DNA of 64,000 bases. It comes from Litorilituus sediminis (GTDB lineage Bacteria > Pseudomonadota > Gammaproteobacteria > Enterobacterales > Alteromonadaceae). The notes beneath the pieces were generated by a model. The model worked only from the letters and a program-made list of their open reading frames with translations. It was not told the DNA's origin and did not search any database. Made by a program: the position numbers and the translations under genes. The stretch is taken from contig NZ_CP034759.1 of the NCBI RefSeq assembly GCF_004295665.1, positions 744,001-808,000 on the forward strand. Direction: 5' to 3'. Numbering within the stretch: position 1 is the stretch's first letter; each line of letters begins with the position of its first letter. Shown one piece after another: positions 34,114 through 45,370 of this stretch.

Positions 34114-35826
34114 ATGCGTACTAGCCAATATTTACTCTCTACTTTAAAAGAAACTCCTGCCAGTGCAGAAGTAATAAGTCATCAACTTATGCTGCGAGCA
34201 GGTTTAGTTCGCCATGTTGCCTCAGGTTTATATACTTGGTTACCTACGGGTTTGAAAGTACTTAAAAAAGTAGAAAATATTGTTCGTGAAGAAATGCAGC
34301 GCGCCGGCTCAAATGAAGTGTTAATGCCTATGGTTCAACCAGCAGACTTATGGCAAGAGTCTGGTCGTTGGGACGACTACGGCCCAGAATTATTGCGCTT
34401 AAACGATCGCCACAAGCGTGATTTTGTTTTAGGACCAACGCATGAAGAAGTTATCACTAAGTTAGTTGCTAATGAATTAAGCAGCTACAAACAATTACCA
34501 CTTAACGTATTTCAAATTCAAACCAAATTCCGTGACGAGATCAGACCTCGCTTTGGTGTAATGCGTGGTCGTGAGTTCTTGATGAAAGATGCTTATTCAT
34601 TCCACCTTGAGCAAGAATGTTTAGAAAAAACCTATCAAGTTATGTTTGATGCTTATTGTCGTATCTTTGACAGACTAGGTTTAGACTATCGCCCAGTAAT
34701 TGCCGATACCGGCTCAATTGGTGGCGATGCCTCACATGAATTCCACGTTTTAGCCGAGTCTGGTGAAGATGATATCGCCTTTAGTGATGCCAGCGATTTT
34801 GCTGCTAATATTGAAAAAGCTGAAGCGTTAGCACCAAAAGGCGAGCGCCCTGAGCCAAGCCAAGAGCTAAATCAAGTAGCCACCCCAAATGTTAAAACCA
34901 TTGAAGAAGTGGCAAACTTCCTAGCTGTTGAATTAACTCAAACGGTTAAAACATTACTTGTTCAAGGTGTTACTGAAGAAGGTGAGCAAGTCCCTGTGGT
35001 TGCACTTGTAGTTCGTGGCGATCATCAATTAAACGAAATAAAAGCTGAGCACTTACCACAAGTTGCTAGCCCATTAACCTTTGCTACTGATGAACAAATC
35101 AAAGCAACCGCTAATTGCAGCGCAGGCTCGATTGGCCCTAAAGATTTAGCGTGTGAAGTGATTGTTGATCGCAGCGCAGCACATTTAGCTGATTTTGTTT
35201 GTGGTGCAAATGAAGACGACGCGCATTTAACAGGCGTAAACTGGCAACGTGATTGCGGTGAAATTACAATCGCCGATATTCGTAACGTTGTTGAAGGCGA
35301 TCCTAGCCCATGTGGTCAAGGGAATATTGTCATTAAGCGCGGTATTGAAGTCGGTCATATCTTCCAATTAGGTCAAAAATACGCACAAGCGATGAACTGT
35401 GCAGTACTTAATGAAGGCGGTAAAAACCAAACGTTAACTATGGGTTGTTATGGTATTGGTGTATCACGTATTGTTGCTGCTGCTATCGAACAAAACCATG
35501 ATAAATATGGTATTAAATGGCCAAAAGCAATCGCACCATTTGAAGTGGCTATCGTTCCTATGAATATGGCGAAATCAGCGCGCGTAAAAGAAACCGCCGA
35601 AGCTTTATATCAAACACTCAATGATAAAGGCATAGAAGTACTGTTTGATGACAGAAAAGAGCGCCCTGGCGTTATGTTTGCTGATCATGAACTTATGGGG
35701 ACACCGTTATTGCTTATCGTTGGTGAGCGTAATTTAGATGAACAAAAAGTAGAAGTGAAAAACCGTATCACAGGTGAAAAGTCACTTATTGCCATTGACG
35801 AGGTTTTATCGCTTTTTAACGAATAA
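34114..35826 (+). CDS. proS: Prolyl-tRNA synthetase
   Basis: 570 residues, the bacterial long form. Class II motifs are present: motif 1 around [23 protein letters not shown], motif 2 [21 protein letters not shown] and motif 3 [17 protein letters not shown]. The INS editing domain lies between (about residues 230-390), and the anticodon-binding domain closes the protein ([21 protein letters not shown]). It charges tRNA-Pro. Confidence 0.97.
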   Translation: MRTSQYLLSTLKETPASAEVISHQLMLRAGLVRHVASGLYTWLPTGLKVLKKVENIVREEMQRAGSNEVLMPMVQPADLWQESGRWDDYGPELLRLNDRHKRDFVLGPTHEEVITKLVANELSSYKQLPLNVFQIQTKFRDEIRPRFGVMRGREFLMKDAYSFHLEQECLEKTYQVMFDAYCRIFDRLGLDYRPVIADTGSIGGDASHEFHVLAESGEDDIAFSDASDFAANIEKAEALAPKGERPEPSQELNQVATPNVKTIEEVANFLAVELTQTVKTLLVQGVTEEGEQVPVVALVVRGDHQLNEIKAEHLPQVASPLTFATDEQIKATANCSAGSIGPKDLACEVIVDRSAAHLADFVCGANEDDAHLTGVNWQRDCGEITIADIRNVVEGDPSPCGQGNIVIKRGIEVGHIFQLGQKYAQAMNCAVLNEGGKNQTLTMGCYGIGVSRIVAAAIEQNHDKYGIKWPKAIAPFEVAIVPMNMAKSARVKETAEALYQTLNDKGIEVLFDDRKERPGVMFADHELMGTPLLLIVGERNLDEQKVEVKNRITGEKSLIAIDEVLSLFNE

Positions 35827-35862
35827 ACCTAAGGGTAAGAATTACTCTTATACAAATATATG

Positions 35863-35887
35863 AAAAGGAGCTAGTTAGCTCCTTTTT
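35863..35887 (+). terminator. Terminator behind proS
   Basis: AAAAGGAGCTA-GTT-AGCTCCTTTTTT. Confidence 0.9.
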
Positions 35888-36053
35888 TCATGTCGATAAT
35901 AAAAGTAGCGACTTTATATGCCATATCTTATTAAAAAGTCACTTTTTTTCATTAAAAAATAGTATTTAAGGCTTTTCAAACAGGCATTTATTGGCAACAA
36001 TGAAGCTTCAATAAAAACCTTTAATCCCTAAACTATTAAGAAGTGTCTATCTC

Positions 36054-37271
36054 ATGAAAGCTATTACAAAATCATCGAAATTAAGCAAGGTCTGTTATGA
36101 TATTCGAGGACAAATAGCCGCAGAAGCCCGTCGTTTAGAAGATGAAGGTCATAAAATACTTAAGCTTAACATTGGTAACCCCGCCCCATTTGGTTTTGAA
36201 GCGCCCGATGATATTTTAAAAGATGTCATTCATAACCTGCCTAGTTCACAAGGCTATTCTGAATCGCAAGGTATCTACTCAGCGCGTGTTGCCGTAATGC
36301 AATATTTTCAACAGCAGAATATAAAAGATGTTAGCGTTGATGATATCTACATTGGTAACGGGGTTAGTGAGCTGATTGTTATGGCTATGCAAGCCTTACT
36401 CAATAATGAAGATGAGGTGCTGATTCCTGCACCTGATTATCCATTATGGACAGCCGCAGTTGCTCTTTCTGGTGGTACACCTGTTCATTACCACTGTGAT
36501 GATGAAAACTATTGGTATCCAAATCTTGAAGATATGGAAAGCAAGATTACCGATAAAACCAAGGCTATCGTGCTTATTAACCCAAATAACCCTACAGGGG
36601 CTGTTTATCCGCAAGAAGTACTTGAAGGCATTATTGCACTTGCACGTAAGCACAGCTTAATTATTTTTAGCGATGAGATTTACGATAAGATTTTATATGA
36701 TGGAGCTAAGCACATACCAACAGCGAGCTTAGCGCAAGATGTCTTGATCATTACCATGGGAGGTCTGTCTAAAAACTATCGTATTGCCGGTTTTAGGGCT
36801 GGTTGGATGGTAGTCTCAGGCCCGAAAATTCATGCTGAAGATTATCTAGAAGGCTTGAATATTCTCTCTTCCATGCGTTTGTGCGCCAATGTGCCTTGCC
36901 AACACGCAATTCAAACGGCGCTTGGCGGCTACCAAAGTATTAATGAATTAATTACTGGTGATGGTCGCTTATTAAAGCAACGTAACATTGCTGCGCAAAT
37001 GATTAATGACATTGATGGTTTATCATGTCACCCTGCCATGGGCGCTTTATACCTGTTTGTTAAAGTAGATAACGCAAAATTTAACATCACTGATGATGAA
37101 AAAATGATTTTAGATCTGCTAAAACAGGAAAAGATTTTATTAGTTCACGGCCGCGCCTTTAATATTAAAGATAACAATTACTTTAGATTAGTATTTTTGC
37201 CGCACGTAGATGAGTTAGTACCAGCTTTAGAAAGGCTGAAAAACTTTTTTGCCACCTACAAACAAGTTTAA
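36054..37271 (+). CDS. alaA: Alanine aminotransferase AlaA
   Basis: 405 residues, closely following the E. coli AlaA sequence through its length: KSSKLSKVCYDIRGQ, RRLEDEGHKILKLNIGNPAPFGF, IYIGNGVSELIVMAMQALL, PAPDYPLWTAAVALS, NPNNPTGAVY, FSDEIYDKILYD and GGLSKNYRIAGFRAGWM with the PLP Lys. A fold-type I aminotransferase making alanine from pyruvate and glutamate. Single gene with its own terminator. Confidence 0.95.
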   Translation: MKAITKSSKLSKVCYDIRGQIAAEARRLEDEGHKILKLNIGNPAPFGFEAPDDILKDVIHNLPSSQGYSESQGIYSARVAVMQYFQQQNIKDVSVDDIYIGNGVSELIVMAMQALLNNEDEVLIPAPDYPLWTAAVALSGGTPVHYHCDDENYWYPNLEDMESKITDKTKAIVLINPNNPTGAVYPQEVLEGIIALARKHSLIIFSDEIYDKILYDGAKHIPTASLAQDVLIITMGGLSKNYRIAGFRAGWMVVSGPKIHAEDYLEGLNILSSMRLCANVPCQHAIQTALGGYQSINELITGDGRLLKQRNIAAQMINDIDGLSCHPAMGALYLFVKVDNAKFNITDDEKMILDLLKQEKILLVHGRAFNIKDNNYFRLVFLPHVDELVPALERLKNFFATYKQV

Positions 37272-37300
37272 ATGATCTAACTTTAACTCTAATCGAAACA

Positions 37301-37332
37301 AAAACGGCTAATCTGCAAAGATTAGCCGTTTT
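37301..37332. terminator. Bidirectional terminator between alaA and the CoA-transferase
   Basis: AAAACGGCTAATCT-GCAA-AGATTAGCCGTTTT. Confidence 0.92.
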
Positions 37333-37363
37333 GCTATTTGTTTTTCCTTATATGCTTTTTAGC

Positions 37364-38662
37364 CTATAAACTTATATTCCAAAGCTTACTTGCTTGCTCT
37401 GTTAATTCCGCTCTAAAATCAGGGTGAGCAATGGCAATTAACGCCTCAGCTCTTTCTCTTAAACTTTTACCGCGCAAATTAGCCACACCGTATTCAGTTA
37501 CTATGTAATGAACATGCGCTCTGGTGGTAACAACGCCAGCACCGCTATCAAGTGTTGGTACAATACGAGACAACTGACCACGTTTTGCTGTTGATGGTAA
37601 AGCGATAACCGCCTTGCCACCTTTTGACAAATTAGCAGCTCGAATAAAGTCCATTTGACCACCCACGCCAGAATAAATTGACGTGCCGATAGAGTCTGCA
37701 CAAACTTGCCCTGAAATATCAACTTGCAATGCACTATTGATGGCTGCAACATTGTCATTTCGTCGAATTATCGAGGTATCATTCACATACTCAATATCTA
37801 AAAAAGCCACCTGTGGGTTATCATCAACAAAATCATAGAGTTTTTGCGTGCCAGCAGCAAAACCCGTAACAATTTTACCTGGATGAACTTTCTTCAGCTT
37901 ATTGGTAATAGCTCCAGCTTCTAATAATTCTAGAACACCGTCTGAAAACATTTCGGTGTGAATGCCTAAATCTTTTCTATCTTTTAAACACGCTAAAACC
38001 GCATCGGGAATTGCGCCTATACCCATTTGTAAACAGTCACCATCATTAATTAATTGGGCAACATTTTCCCCAATCGCTTGCGTGATAGCATCCGGCTCAG
38101 ATTTAGGATGCTGTGGCAACTCATCTTCTTGCCAATACACGCTATGAAATCTATCGTAAGAGATAAAGGCATCGCCATGGGTTCGTGGCATTTTCGGGTT
38201 GATATGAGCAATAATTTTCTTTGCCATTTGACATGCGGCATTAGTTGCCTCTACCGATACCCCCATAGTACACATGCCGTGTTTATCAGGTGGCGAAACC
38301 TGAATAATTGCCGTATCAATCACTTGCTCTTTTGAGCGGAACAACTTAGGTACTTCAGATAAGAAAATCGGCACGTAATCAGCCTGACCTTGTGCAATAA
38401 GTGGCCTTGTTGAAGTGCTGGTAAAATAGCAGCGGTGACGTAAGTGTGGCAATAAACTCTCATCAGCCAATGCTTCGCTACGCTCTGTATGTAGCTGCAT
38501 CAAAGTTAAGTTTTTGCGGGTTTTAGCATGTGTAGCTAAGGCTGAGAATAATATTCTTGGCGTTGCCGCCATTGAATGAGTCCAAATAAACTCGTTGTCT
38601 TCTATTACAGATACAGCCTCTAATGCTGTATTACAAACTCGAACTGACATAGTGTTTTCCAT
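37364..38662 (-). CDS. Acetyl-CoA hydrolase/transferase-family protein
   Basis: 432 residues. The two CoA-transferase halves are present: LQMGIGAIPDAVL, HTEMFSDGVLELLEAGAITN and GFAAGTQKLYDFVDDN, then the region with VAFLDIEYVNDTSIIRRNDN holding the probable active-site Glu, and the C-terminal GVATTRAHVHYIVTEYGVANLRGK. The family includes acetate/succinate and 4-hydroxybutyrate CoA-transferases; the partner acid cannot be told. Monocistronic. Confidence 0.9.
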   Translation of the reverse strand: MENTMSVRVCNTALEAVSVIEDNEFIWTHSMAATPRILFSALATHAKTRKNLTLMQLHTERSEALADESLLPHLRHRCYFTSTSTRPLIAQGQADYVPIFLSEVPKLFRSKEQVIDTAIIQVSPPDKHGMCTMGVSVEATNAACQMAKKIIAHINPKMPRTHGDAFISYDRFHSVYWQEDELPQHPKSEPDAITQAIGENVAQLINDGDCLQMGIGAIPDAVLACLKDRKDLGIHTEMFSDGVLELLEAGAITNKLKKVHPGKIVTGFAAGTQKLYDFVDDNPQVAFLDIEYVNDTSIIRRNDNVAAINSALQVDISGQVCADSIGTSIYSGVGGQMDFIRAANLSKGGKAVIALPSTAKRGQLSRIVPTLDSGAGVVTTRAHVHYIVTEYGVANLRGKSLRERAEALIAIAHPDFRAELTEQASKLWNISL

Positions 38663-38753
38663 GAAATGATTACCATGGTTATTTTATCAAGCTATAAGTC
38701 GCATCTTGTGATTTACATCAAGTTGCCAACACACTATGAAAGTATACAAAAAC

Positions 38754-38779
38754 AAAAAGCGACAAAACTGTCGCTTTTT
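38754..38779. terminator. Terminator between the CoA-transferase gene and napC
   Basis: AAAAAGCGACA-AAAC-TGTCGCTTTTT, a symmetric stem. It can end the nap operon transcript on the minus strand. Confidence 0.88.
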
Positions 38780-38843
38780 CGTTACAGGAAGTTAGCTAAC
38801 ACTAAGTACCTATCAAAGATAAATACCTAGTTATTAATGCACT

Positions 38844-39434
38844 TTACCAGTTTTCCACACCTTTCATGTCAGGTAATGTATGAGCAATACCTTTATGACA
38901 ATCAATACAAGTTTTATCACCTGTGCCAAGTGCAGCTTTATGCATTTTCACACTACGGTTACCTTGCTCTGAAAAGTCCATGTATTCAAAGTTATGACAG
39001 TTACGACATTCGCGAGAGTCATTTTCCTTCATACGTTTCCATTCACGTTCAGCCATATAGCGGCGATGATCGTTAAACTTCTCAGGCGTATCAATAACCC
39101 CGGTAAGTTTGCCCCAGACTTCTTTACTGGCGGCAATTTTACGGATTATTTTATGAGTCCACTCTTTCGGTACGTGACAGTCTGGACATGTAGCCCTAAC
39201 GCCAGAACGGTTTGAGTAGTGTATCGTTTCACGATATTCCTCATAAACGTTATTTTCCATTTCGTGACAGCTAATACAGAACTTTTCAGTATTGGTTACT
39301 TCCAGTGCTGTGTTAAAGCCACCCCAAAAGATGATACCGCCAGCAAAACCTATCATCAAAATAAACCACAATCCTGCGCTATTGGGTGACTTTAGGTAGT
39401 GCCAAAGGCCTTTTTTATTTGTTGCTTTTGTCAT
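38844..39434 (-). CDS. napC: NapC tetraheme quinol dehydrogenase
   Basis: 196 residues, NapC/NirT family. One N-terminal membrane helix (about residues 18-38) anchors a periplasmic domain with four CxxCH haem sites: [22 protein letters not shown] and CIDCHKG. It passes electrons from quinol to NapB/NapA. Last gene of the operon, 24 bp behind napB. Confidence 0.96.
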   Translation of the reverse strand: MTKATNKKGLWHYLKSPNSAGLWFILMIGFAGGIIFWGGFNTALEVTNTEKFCISCHEMENNVYEEYRETIHYSNRSGVRATCPDCHVPKEWTHKIIRKIAASKEVWGKLTGVIDTPEKFNDHRRYMAEREWKRMKENDSRECRNCHNFEYMDFSEQGNRSVKMHKAALGTGDKTCIDCHKGIAHTLPDMKGVENW

Positions 39435-39458
39435 TTTTTTCCCCTTTACACATTAGGA

Positions 39459-39914
39459 CTAATCATTGCCCAATGATTCTACTGGCTCAAAGGTATTTTC
39501 AACCAATGGCTTAGCATCTGCTTGAGTAACATGACATTGCGAGCAAAAATAACGACGTGGTGAAATATCAGATAGTGTTTTACCATCACGAGTTTCAAAG
39601 TGCGTCATACTTACCTTAGTGGCACCCGTTTCAGCAGCATACTTCCAGCCGTGACAGGTTAAACACTTATTGCTATTTAAATCGACCTTATAACCACGGA
39701 TCTGATGCGGGATCATAGGTGGTTGGTGAACATAGTTACGAGCAATTGGGTTTTTATCCTTAATGACACGCTTCATCTCTTCTGCTTTTTTAGTCGCATC
39801 AAGAGTTGCTGTACCACGAAGAGACTCTACCCCACCCGAGTTAACTTCTTCAGCGTTAATTGACGTTGTACAGGCTAATCCTAAAACCACTACAACACTT
39901 AATAATTTTTTCAT
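39459..39914 (-). CDS. napB: NapB diheme cytochrome c subunit
   Basis: 151 residues with a signal peptide (MKKLLSVVVVLGLACTTSINA) and two CxxCH sites (CLTCHGW and CSQCHVT). Small periplasmic subunit that feeds electrons to NapA. AGAGG upstream, 2 bp from the napH stop. Confidence 0.96.
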   Translation of the reverse strand: MKKLLSVVVVLGLACTTSINAEEVNSGGVESLRGTATLDATKKAEEMKRVIKDKNPIARNYVHQPPMIPHQIRGYKVDLNSNKCLTCHGWKYAAETGATKVSMTHFETRDGKTLSDISPRRYFCSQCHVTQADAKPLVENTFEPVESLGND

Positions 39915-39916
39915 AA

Positions 39917-40777
39917 TTATACCTCTGCCTTATTTGGCAAAATTGTCGTTATCTTAAATACATCTTTTGAGCAAACATCAATACAACGAGCACAATTTGT
40001 GCAGTCAGCCGATTTGATCACAGGGCTAAAGCCCTTGTTCTCACCAAATAATGGCATTTTCAACACCTGCGGCTCTGGGCATACAGCAAAACAGTCCATG
40101 CACTTATGGCATTTATCCCGATTTGTTGCTGATACCTTGATTGGGCTGTAGCGTCCTAATACATTATAAAACGCTCCGTGTGGGCATATATGACCACACC
40201 AACCTTGCTCAACGAGTAATAAATCAAACAAGAAAATTCCAACAAGCACTATCCAACCAGCCCCCATACCAAATATCACACCACGGTGAAACATAGATAC
40301 TGGGTTTATAAGCTCCCATGCCATAGTGCCTAAGCCTATTGGCAGAACCAGAGCCATAGCTAGCACCCAAAAACGGGTTTTACGTGATAGCTTCGTTGAT
40401 GTTCTAATCTTCAATTTTCGTCTTAACCAGTGTGCTGCATCACTAATCATATTGACTGGGCATACCCAAGAACAAAATACTCGACCACCTAAGAGAAAAT
40501 AAAAACTAATAATTATGACTGCACCGATAATTGCTGTTGTCTCTAGTAAGTGCCCTGCCGCAAAGGCTTGCAAAGCAACAAAAGGATCTGTCATTGGCAC
40601 CACGTCTAAAAAAAGACTTGAGCTAAGATTTCCTTTGATAATCCAGAGACCAAATAAGGGGCCAGCCAAAAATAGTGCTAATACACCCAATTGAACAAAC
40701 CGTCTTAATAGCAAAAACCGATGAGCTAAAAACCAGCCCTTTTCCTCTATCGCTTCTTTACCAACAGGGTATTTCAT
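39917..40777 (-). CDS. napH: NapH membrane iron-sulfur quinol dehydrogenase subunit
   Basis: 286 residues. Four membrane helices in the first 200 residues, with the CysX3CysPro motifs typical of NapH (FCSWVCPVNMI and GWCGHICPHGAF), then two 4Fe-4S clusters (CHKCMDCFAVCP, CTNCARCIDVC). With NapG it forms the ubiquinol-oxidising branch. 2 bp behind napG. Confidence 0.95.
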   Translation of the reverse strand: MKYPVGKEAIEEKGWFLAHRFLLLRRFVQLGVLALFLAGPLFGLWIIKGNLSSSLFLDVVPMTDPFVALQAFAAGHLLETTAIIGAVIIISFYFLLGGRVFCSWVCPVNMISDAAHWLRRKLKIRTSTKLSRKTRFWVLAMALVLPIGLGTMAWELINPVSMFHRGVIFGMGAGWIVLVGIFLFDLLLVEQGWCGHICPHGAFYNVLGRYSPIKVSATNRDKCHKCMDCFAVCPEPQVLKMPLFGENKGFSPVIKSADCTNCARCIDVCSKDVFKITTILPNKAEV

Positions 40778-40779
40778 AA

Positions 40780-41538
40780 TTAATCCCCCTCCGGTAAGCG
40801 ATCAGGTAAATCTAGTACCTCATCTATTAACGAACCACCGGCGTTGTCTTTTTCAACCCAACCCCAGCGATAATGTTTACCTAGTTCACCTTTAGCAATA
40901 TCAAGCGGCAATACTTTAATTGCGGCTTCTGGCAACGGACATGCATGTTCACACTTACCACAACCAGTACACGCATCAGAGTGCACCGTTGGGATAAACA
41001 TGGCATGATGGCCTGTTCTGACGTTTCGCTGTACTTCCAGGGTGATTGCTTCATCCATTAAAGGGCAAACCCTTACACAGATATCGCAACGTAACCCTTG
41101 TGTGTTTAAGCAAGTTTCCCTATCCAATAAAACGGCTAAGCCCATTTTGGCGTCATTAATTGACTCCAATTCAGGTGATATTGCGCCAGTAGGACAAGCC
41201 TCTTGACACGGAATGTCTTCACACATTTCACATGGGATAACATTGGCATCAAAATAAGGCGTTCCTGTTGTTACTGGTTCAAATAACTTACCCAGTTTCA
41301 AGGTGTCATAAGGACATGCTTCAACACATAAACCACAACGAACACAGGCAGCAAGAAAGTCTTCTTCACTTAATGCGCCAGGTGGACGTAAACATTGAGC
41401 AGCTAAGCTTTGAGATTGCTTGGCATAGCCAGCAAGCCCTGTTGCTAATAACCCCACACCACACAAGCCACGGCTAGCGTCAGTGATTAACTGACGTCTA
41501 GACATTTTCCTTGGTTGATATGTTGTTGAGCTGCTCAT
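40780..41538 (-). CDS. napG: NapG ferredoxin-type subunit
   Basis: About 252 residues from ATG 41538; a TTG at 41550 would add four. The twin-arginine signal [13 protein letters not shown] is followed by a hydrophobic stretch. Four 4Fe-4S motifs follow, among them [35 protein letters not shown] and [12 protein letters not shown]. It works with NapH on the periplasmic side. Confidence 0.95.
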   Translation of the reverse strand: MSSSTTYQPRKMSRRQLITDASRGLCGVGLLATGLAGYAKQSQSLAAQCLRPPGALSEEDFLAACVRCGLCVEACPYDTLKLGKLFEPVTTGTPYFDANVIPCEMCEDIPCQEACPTGAISPELESINDAKMGLAVLLDRETCLNTQGLRCDICVRVCPLMDEAITLEVQRNVRTGHHAMFIPTVHSDACTGCGKCEHACPLPEAAIKVLPLDIAKGELGKHYRWGWVEKDNAGGSLIDEVLDLPDRLPEGD

Positions 41539-41589
41539 CGTTGTTCTCAAATAATCTTAATAATTTAGCTTTGTGATTACGTTAGGGCG

Positions 41590-44079
41590 TTAAACCTTAA
41601 CGATTTTCACTGCACACTTCTTAAAGTCAGTTTCTTTTGACAATGGATCGGTTGCATCAAGCGTTAACTTATTGGTTAACTGCTTCGCATCGAAAAATGG
41701 CATGAAAACTAACCCTTTAGGTGGGCGATTTCGGCCACGTGTTTCCACACGAGACTTCACTTCACCACGACGTGAGGCAATAATACATTCATCACCACGA
41801 CGTAAGCCGCGTTGACGAGCATCATCTGGATGCATGAAAATTACCGCATCAGGGAATGCTTTATGCAATTCCGGAACACGATTGGTCATAGTACCTGTAT
41901 GCCAATGTTCAAGAACACGGCCAGTACTTAGCCATAAATCGTACTCGTTATCAGGAGATTCTGCCGGTGGCTCATAAGGTAGCGCAAAAATAACCGCTTT
42001 CTTATCAGGCTTACCGTAGAACTGAACACCTGAGCCTTTTTCTACATACGGGTCATAACCTTCTCTAAAGCGCCATAAGGTTTCTTTACCGTCAACTACA
42101 GGCCAGCGTAAACCACGTGCTTCATGATAAGTATCAAAGTCAGCTAAATCGTGAGCTTTACCACGACCAAAGGTTGCATACTCTTCAAAAAGACCTTTTT
42201 GAATGTAGAAACCAAAGTGCTCAGCTTCAACGTTAGCATCACCTTTACAATCAGAGGTTGGGAACTTATTCACTTGGCCGTTTGCGTATAACACATCATA
42301 TAAAGTCTTGTCTTTATACTCTGGTGCTTTAGCAATTAACTCTTCCGGCCATACTTCTGAAACTTTAAAGCGTTTAGAAAATTCAACTAACTGCCATAAA
42401 TCAGATTTTGCATCACCTGGCGCTTGCACTTGTTGATGCCAGAACTGTGTACGACGTTCAGCATTACCGTAAGCACCTTCTTTTTCTACCCACATAGCTG
42501 TAGGTAAAATTAAGTCCGCTGCTTGTGCTGAAACGGTTGGGTAAGGGTCGGATACCACAATGAAGTTATCAGGGTTACGATAGCCAGGTAAACCTTCTTC
42601 ATTCATATTTGGCGCTGCTTGCATATTGTTGTTACACATTACCCAATAAGCATTTAATTTACCGTCTTTAAGCATACGGTTTTGCAGAACAGCATGGTAA
42701 CCAGGTTTAGGTGGAATAGTACCTTCTGGTAACTTCCACACTTTCTCAGAAAACGCTCTATGCTTAGGATTTTTAACTACCATATCAGCAGGTAAACGGT
42801 GCGCGAATGTACCCACTTCACGTGCAGTACCACAAGCTGACGGTTGACCCGTTAATGAGAATGGACTATTGCCCGGCTCTGAGATTTTACCTGTTAATAA
42901 ATGTACGTTGTACATTAGGTTATTTGCCCAAACACCACGGGTATGTTGGTTAAAGCCCATAGTCCAGAATGAAGTTACTTTCACTTTTGGATCAGCATAA
43001 AGTTCAGCTAATTCAATTAAGTTTTTAACTGGTACACCTGATAATTCAGATACGTACTCAGCAGTATACTTACTAACAAACTTAGCGTAATCATCAAAAC
43101 TCATTGGCTTAGAGCCACCCTTACCTGGGTTTTTCGCCGCTTTTTCTAACGGATGAGTTGGACGTAAGCCGTAACCAATATCAGTAACACCTTCACGGAT
43201 GTTAACGTGTTTTTGTAAAAATTCTTTGTTAACCGCTTTATTTTCAATAACATAATTAGCAATAAAGTTTAAAATTGCTAAATCTGTTTGTGGCGTGAAG
43301 ATCATGCCATTATCAGCAAGCTCGAAACTACGATGCTTAAATGTTGATAATACGTGTACTTTCACGTGCGGCGCACTTAAACGACGGTCAGTTAAACGCG
43401 ACCATAAAATTGGGTGCATTTCCGCCATGTTTGAGCCCCAAAGAACAAAGGCGTCGGCTTTTTCTAAATCGTCATAACAACCCATAGGCTCATCAATACC
43501 GAAGGTACGCATAAAGCCACCTACCGCAGAAGCCATACAGTGACGAGCGTTTGGATCAATATTATTTGATAAGAAACCTGCTTTCATCAACTTAGATGCC
43601 GCATAACCTTCCCAAATAGTCCATTGACCTGAGCCAAACATACCAACAGAAGTAGGCCCTTTTTCTTTGATGGCTGTTTTAAATTTATCCGCCATTACGT
43701 CAAAGGCTTTATCCCAGCTAACCGGGGTAAAATCACCTTCTTTATCGTATTGACCATCGGTCATACGTAATAAAGGCGTGGTTAATCTATCTTTACCGTA
43801 CATGATCTTAGATAAGAAATAACCTTTGATACAGTTTAGGCCTTTATTTACTGGCGCATCTGGATCACCTTGGGTTGCGACTACTTTACCATGTTGAGTA
43901 CCGACAAGTACGCTACAACCAGTACCGCAGAATCGACATGGCGCCTTATCCCACTTAATTTTGCTTTCAGATGATTTAGTAATCATATTTGAAGCAGAAG
44001 TAGGAATTGAAATGCCAGCAGCAACAGCTGTTGCCGCAATAGCGTTTGCTTTTATAAAATCCCGTCTAGTCAGTGTCAT
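41590..44079 (-). CDS. napA: NapA periplasmic nitrate reductase catalytic subunit
   Basis: 829 residues, normal length. Tat signal [19 protein letters not shown], then the 4Fe-4S site [10 protein letters not shown] and the molybdopterin-binding domains. The Mo ligand Cys is in [13 protein letters not shown]. The C-terminal MGD-binding part has [15 protein letters not shown]. It reduces nitrate to nitrite in the periplasm. Its ATG overlaps the napD stop by 4 bp (ATGA), and its ribosome-binding site AGGAGG lies within napD. Confidence 0.97.
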   Translation of the reverse strand: MTLTRRDFIKANAIAATAVAAGISIPTSASNMITKSSESKIKWDKAPCRFCGTGCSVLVGTQHGKVVATQGDPDAPVNKGLNCIKGYFLSKIMYGKDRLTTPLLRMTDGQYDKEGDFTPVSWDKAFDVMADKFKTAIKEKGPTSVGMFGSGQWTIWEGYAASKLMKAGFLSNNIDPNARHCMASAVGGFMRTFGIDEPMGCYDDLEKADAFVLWGSNMAEMHPILWSRLTDRRLSAPHVKVHVLSTFKHRSFELADNGMIFTPQTDLAILNFIANYVIENKAVNKEFLQKHVNIREGVTDIGYGLRPTHPLEKAAKNPGKGGSKPMSFDDYAKFVSKYTAEYVSELSGVPVKNLIELAELYADPKVKVTSFWTMGFNQHTRGVWANNLMYNVHLLTGKISEPGNSPFSLTGQPSACGTAREVGTFAHRLPADMVVKNPKHRAFSEKVWKLPEGTIPPKPGYHAVLQNRMLKDGKLNAYWVMCNNNMQAAPNMNEEGLPGYRNPDNFIVVSDPYPTVSAQAADLILPTAMWVEKEGAYGNAERRTQFWHQQVQAPGDAKSDLWQLVEFSKRFKVSEVWPEELIAKAPEYKDKTLYDVLYANGQVNKFPTSDCKGDANVEAEHFGFYIQKGLFEEYATFGRGKAHDLADFDTYHEARGLRWPVVDGKETLWRFREGYDPYVEKGSGVQFYGKPDKKAVIFALPYEPPAESPDNEYDLWLSTGRVLEHWHTGTMTNRVPELHKAFPDAVIFMHPDDARQRGLRRGDECIIASRRGEVKSRVETRGRNRPPKGLVFMPFFDAKQLTNKLTLDATDPLSKETDFKKCAVKIVKV

Positions 44080-44366
44080 TTTTGCCCTCCTGAAAATTGT
44101 GCTAATCCAGCATCATTATGATGGAAAATTAATGATGAGGAGATTACACCGGGGATGTTGCTCATAGTTGTTATTGTTTCAATTAAGCGTTGATCTTTAT
44201 TGTCTTCTTCTATTGTTACTACCATGTTGCCGTTATCACTGGTTTCATGTACTTCAGCTCCTGGGAACTCTGCTAGCTTACCTGCCACTTCCTCGACATT
44301 TTCCGGTCGAGCGACAAATAAAACGCCAGCAATGTTGACAGGATTTTCTTCAAGTAGATTGATCAC
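44076..44366 (-). CDS. napD: NapD Tat-signal chaperone
   Basis: 96 residues with a GTG start preceded by GAGG. NapD fold: [30 protein letters not shown] and TIEEDN. It binds the NapA twin-arginine signal until the cofactor is in. Overlaps napA. Confidence 0.93.
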   Translation of the reverse strand: MINLLEENPVNIAGVLFVARPENVEEVAGKLAEFPGAEVHETSDNGNMVVTIEEDNKDQRLIETITTMSNIPGVISSSLIFHHNDAGLAQFSGGQK

Positions 44367-44451
44367 AATAATTGACCTCTGTTTAATTCGTTTATATTAA
44401 GCCTCAGGCTTATGTTTTGCTTTTACTATAAATAAAGCATGAAGCTTTAAA

Positions 44452-44589
44452 TTATTCTTTTGCCTCTGCACCAGTCATTTTCAGTAGTGCTATTGCAACT
44501 ACAGCAGTGGCAATAAAACCACCTAGAAAAATCAAGGGCATAGACGAGTATCCTAAAATGTTCCAAATTAATTGCTCTAGTGCACTCAT
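44452..44589 (-). CDS. Small one-helix membrane protein of the nap operon (TIGR02808-like)
   Basis: 45 residues: MSALEQLIWNILGYSSMPL, then one helix (LIFLGGFIATAVVAIALL) and a short tail. It fits the TIGR02808 short-protein family that is found near nap genes in Vibrio and Photobacterium; classical NapE has a different sequence. AGGAG lies inside the end of napF and the start is 1 bp after the napF stop, so translation is coupled. Role unknown. Confidence 0.85.
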   Translation of the reverse strand: MSALEQLIWNILGYSSMPLIFLGGFIATAVVAIALLKMTGAEAKE

Positions 44590-44590
44590 A

Positions 44591-45115
44591 CTATTCTCCT
44601 ATTGCTAATGTTGTAGAAGTATCTATTGGTTTTATTTCGATTGCAGACTGCGGACAGACTGAAACACATGCACCACAGCCATTACAGTCAACTTGACTGA
44701 TACGTGGCTGAGGAACCGAAGATTGTAAATACTGAAATGAAATGGCGTATGGCTCACAGCTGTCTTGACAGCTCTGACACATGATTTGATTTTTAGCTAA
44801 GCATGAATCTTTGATTATCGCTTCTACCTGCCAAGGTGTTTGAGATAAATCGTCGACAAAGATAGGCTCGTTACACGCTAATGCACACTGCTGACAAAAA
44901 GTGCACTCACCTTTAGTGAAATCGACGGTGGGAAAACCCCCCTCGCCTTTAACGATAATTTGCGTTTCACAAGCATTGATACAATCAGAGCATTGCGTAC
45001 ATTCTTGCAAAAGCGCCTGTTCACTTTTTAGCCAAGGCAGGCGGACATTTACCTTTTCGCTCGGTCTACGACCTCGAAAAAAGTTACGTCTAGAATGATC
45101 TACGCCTACAGCCAT
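44591..45115 (-). CDS. napF: NapF ferredoxin-type protein
   Basis: 174 residues. N-terminal DHSRRNFFRGR, then three 4Fe-4S regions: CTQCSDCINACE, CTFCQQCALACN and CNGCGACVSVCP, with an extra CQSCQDSCEP. A cytosolic NapF probably supports iron-sulfur loading of NapA. First gene of the operon. Confidence 0.95.
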   Translation of the reverse strand: MAVGVDHSRRNFFRGRRPSEKVNVRLPWLKSEQALLQECTQCSDCINACETQIIVKGEGGFPTVDFTKGECTFCQQCALACNEPIFVDDLSQTPWQVEAIIKDSCLAKNQIMCQSCQDSCEPYAISFQYLQSSVPQPRISQVDCNGCGACVSVCPQSAIEIKPIDTSTTLAIGE

Positions 45116-45325
45116 TAATATACCTTGTATATCCTTTGAACAATGAAATCAATCAGCACCAATAACTCCAATAAACATGTTTACTTTTAAAAATAGCTTA
45201 CTCAAAGACACTATTAATAATTAACCATCTTTATATACAGCCAAAATGACTAACTTCACCGTTATATAATGAAATGATTATACACATAAAAGCTTAAGGG
45301 GCATCAACTTAGCCCTCCTATTACG

Positions 45326-45339
45326 TTGACATAGATCAA
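45326..45339 (-). promoter_or_regulatory. FNR-type box upstream of napF
   Basis: TTGACATAGATCAA fits the FNR consensus TTGAT-N4-ATCAA with one change (TTGAC). 211 bp upstream of napF. Anaerobic induction is expected. Confidence 0.75.
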
Positions 45340-45356
45340 CAAAGAAGGTGAATGTT

Positions 45357-45370
45357 TTGACATATATCAA
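45357..45370 (-). promoter_or_regulatory. Second FNR-type box upstream of napF
   Basis: TTGACATATATCAA, 31 bp from the first box (about three helix turns, same face). The remaining part of 45116-45739 shows AT-rich sequence but no gene. Confidence 0.72.
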
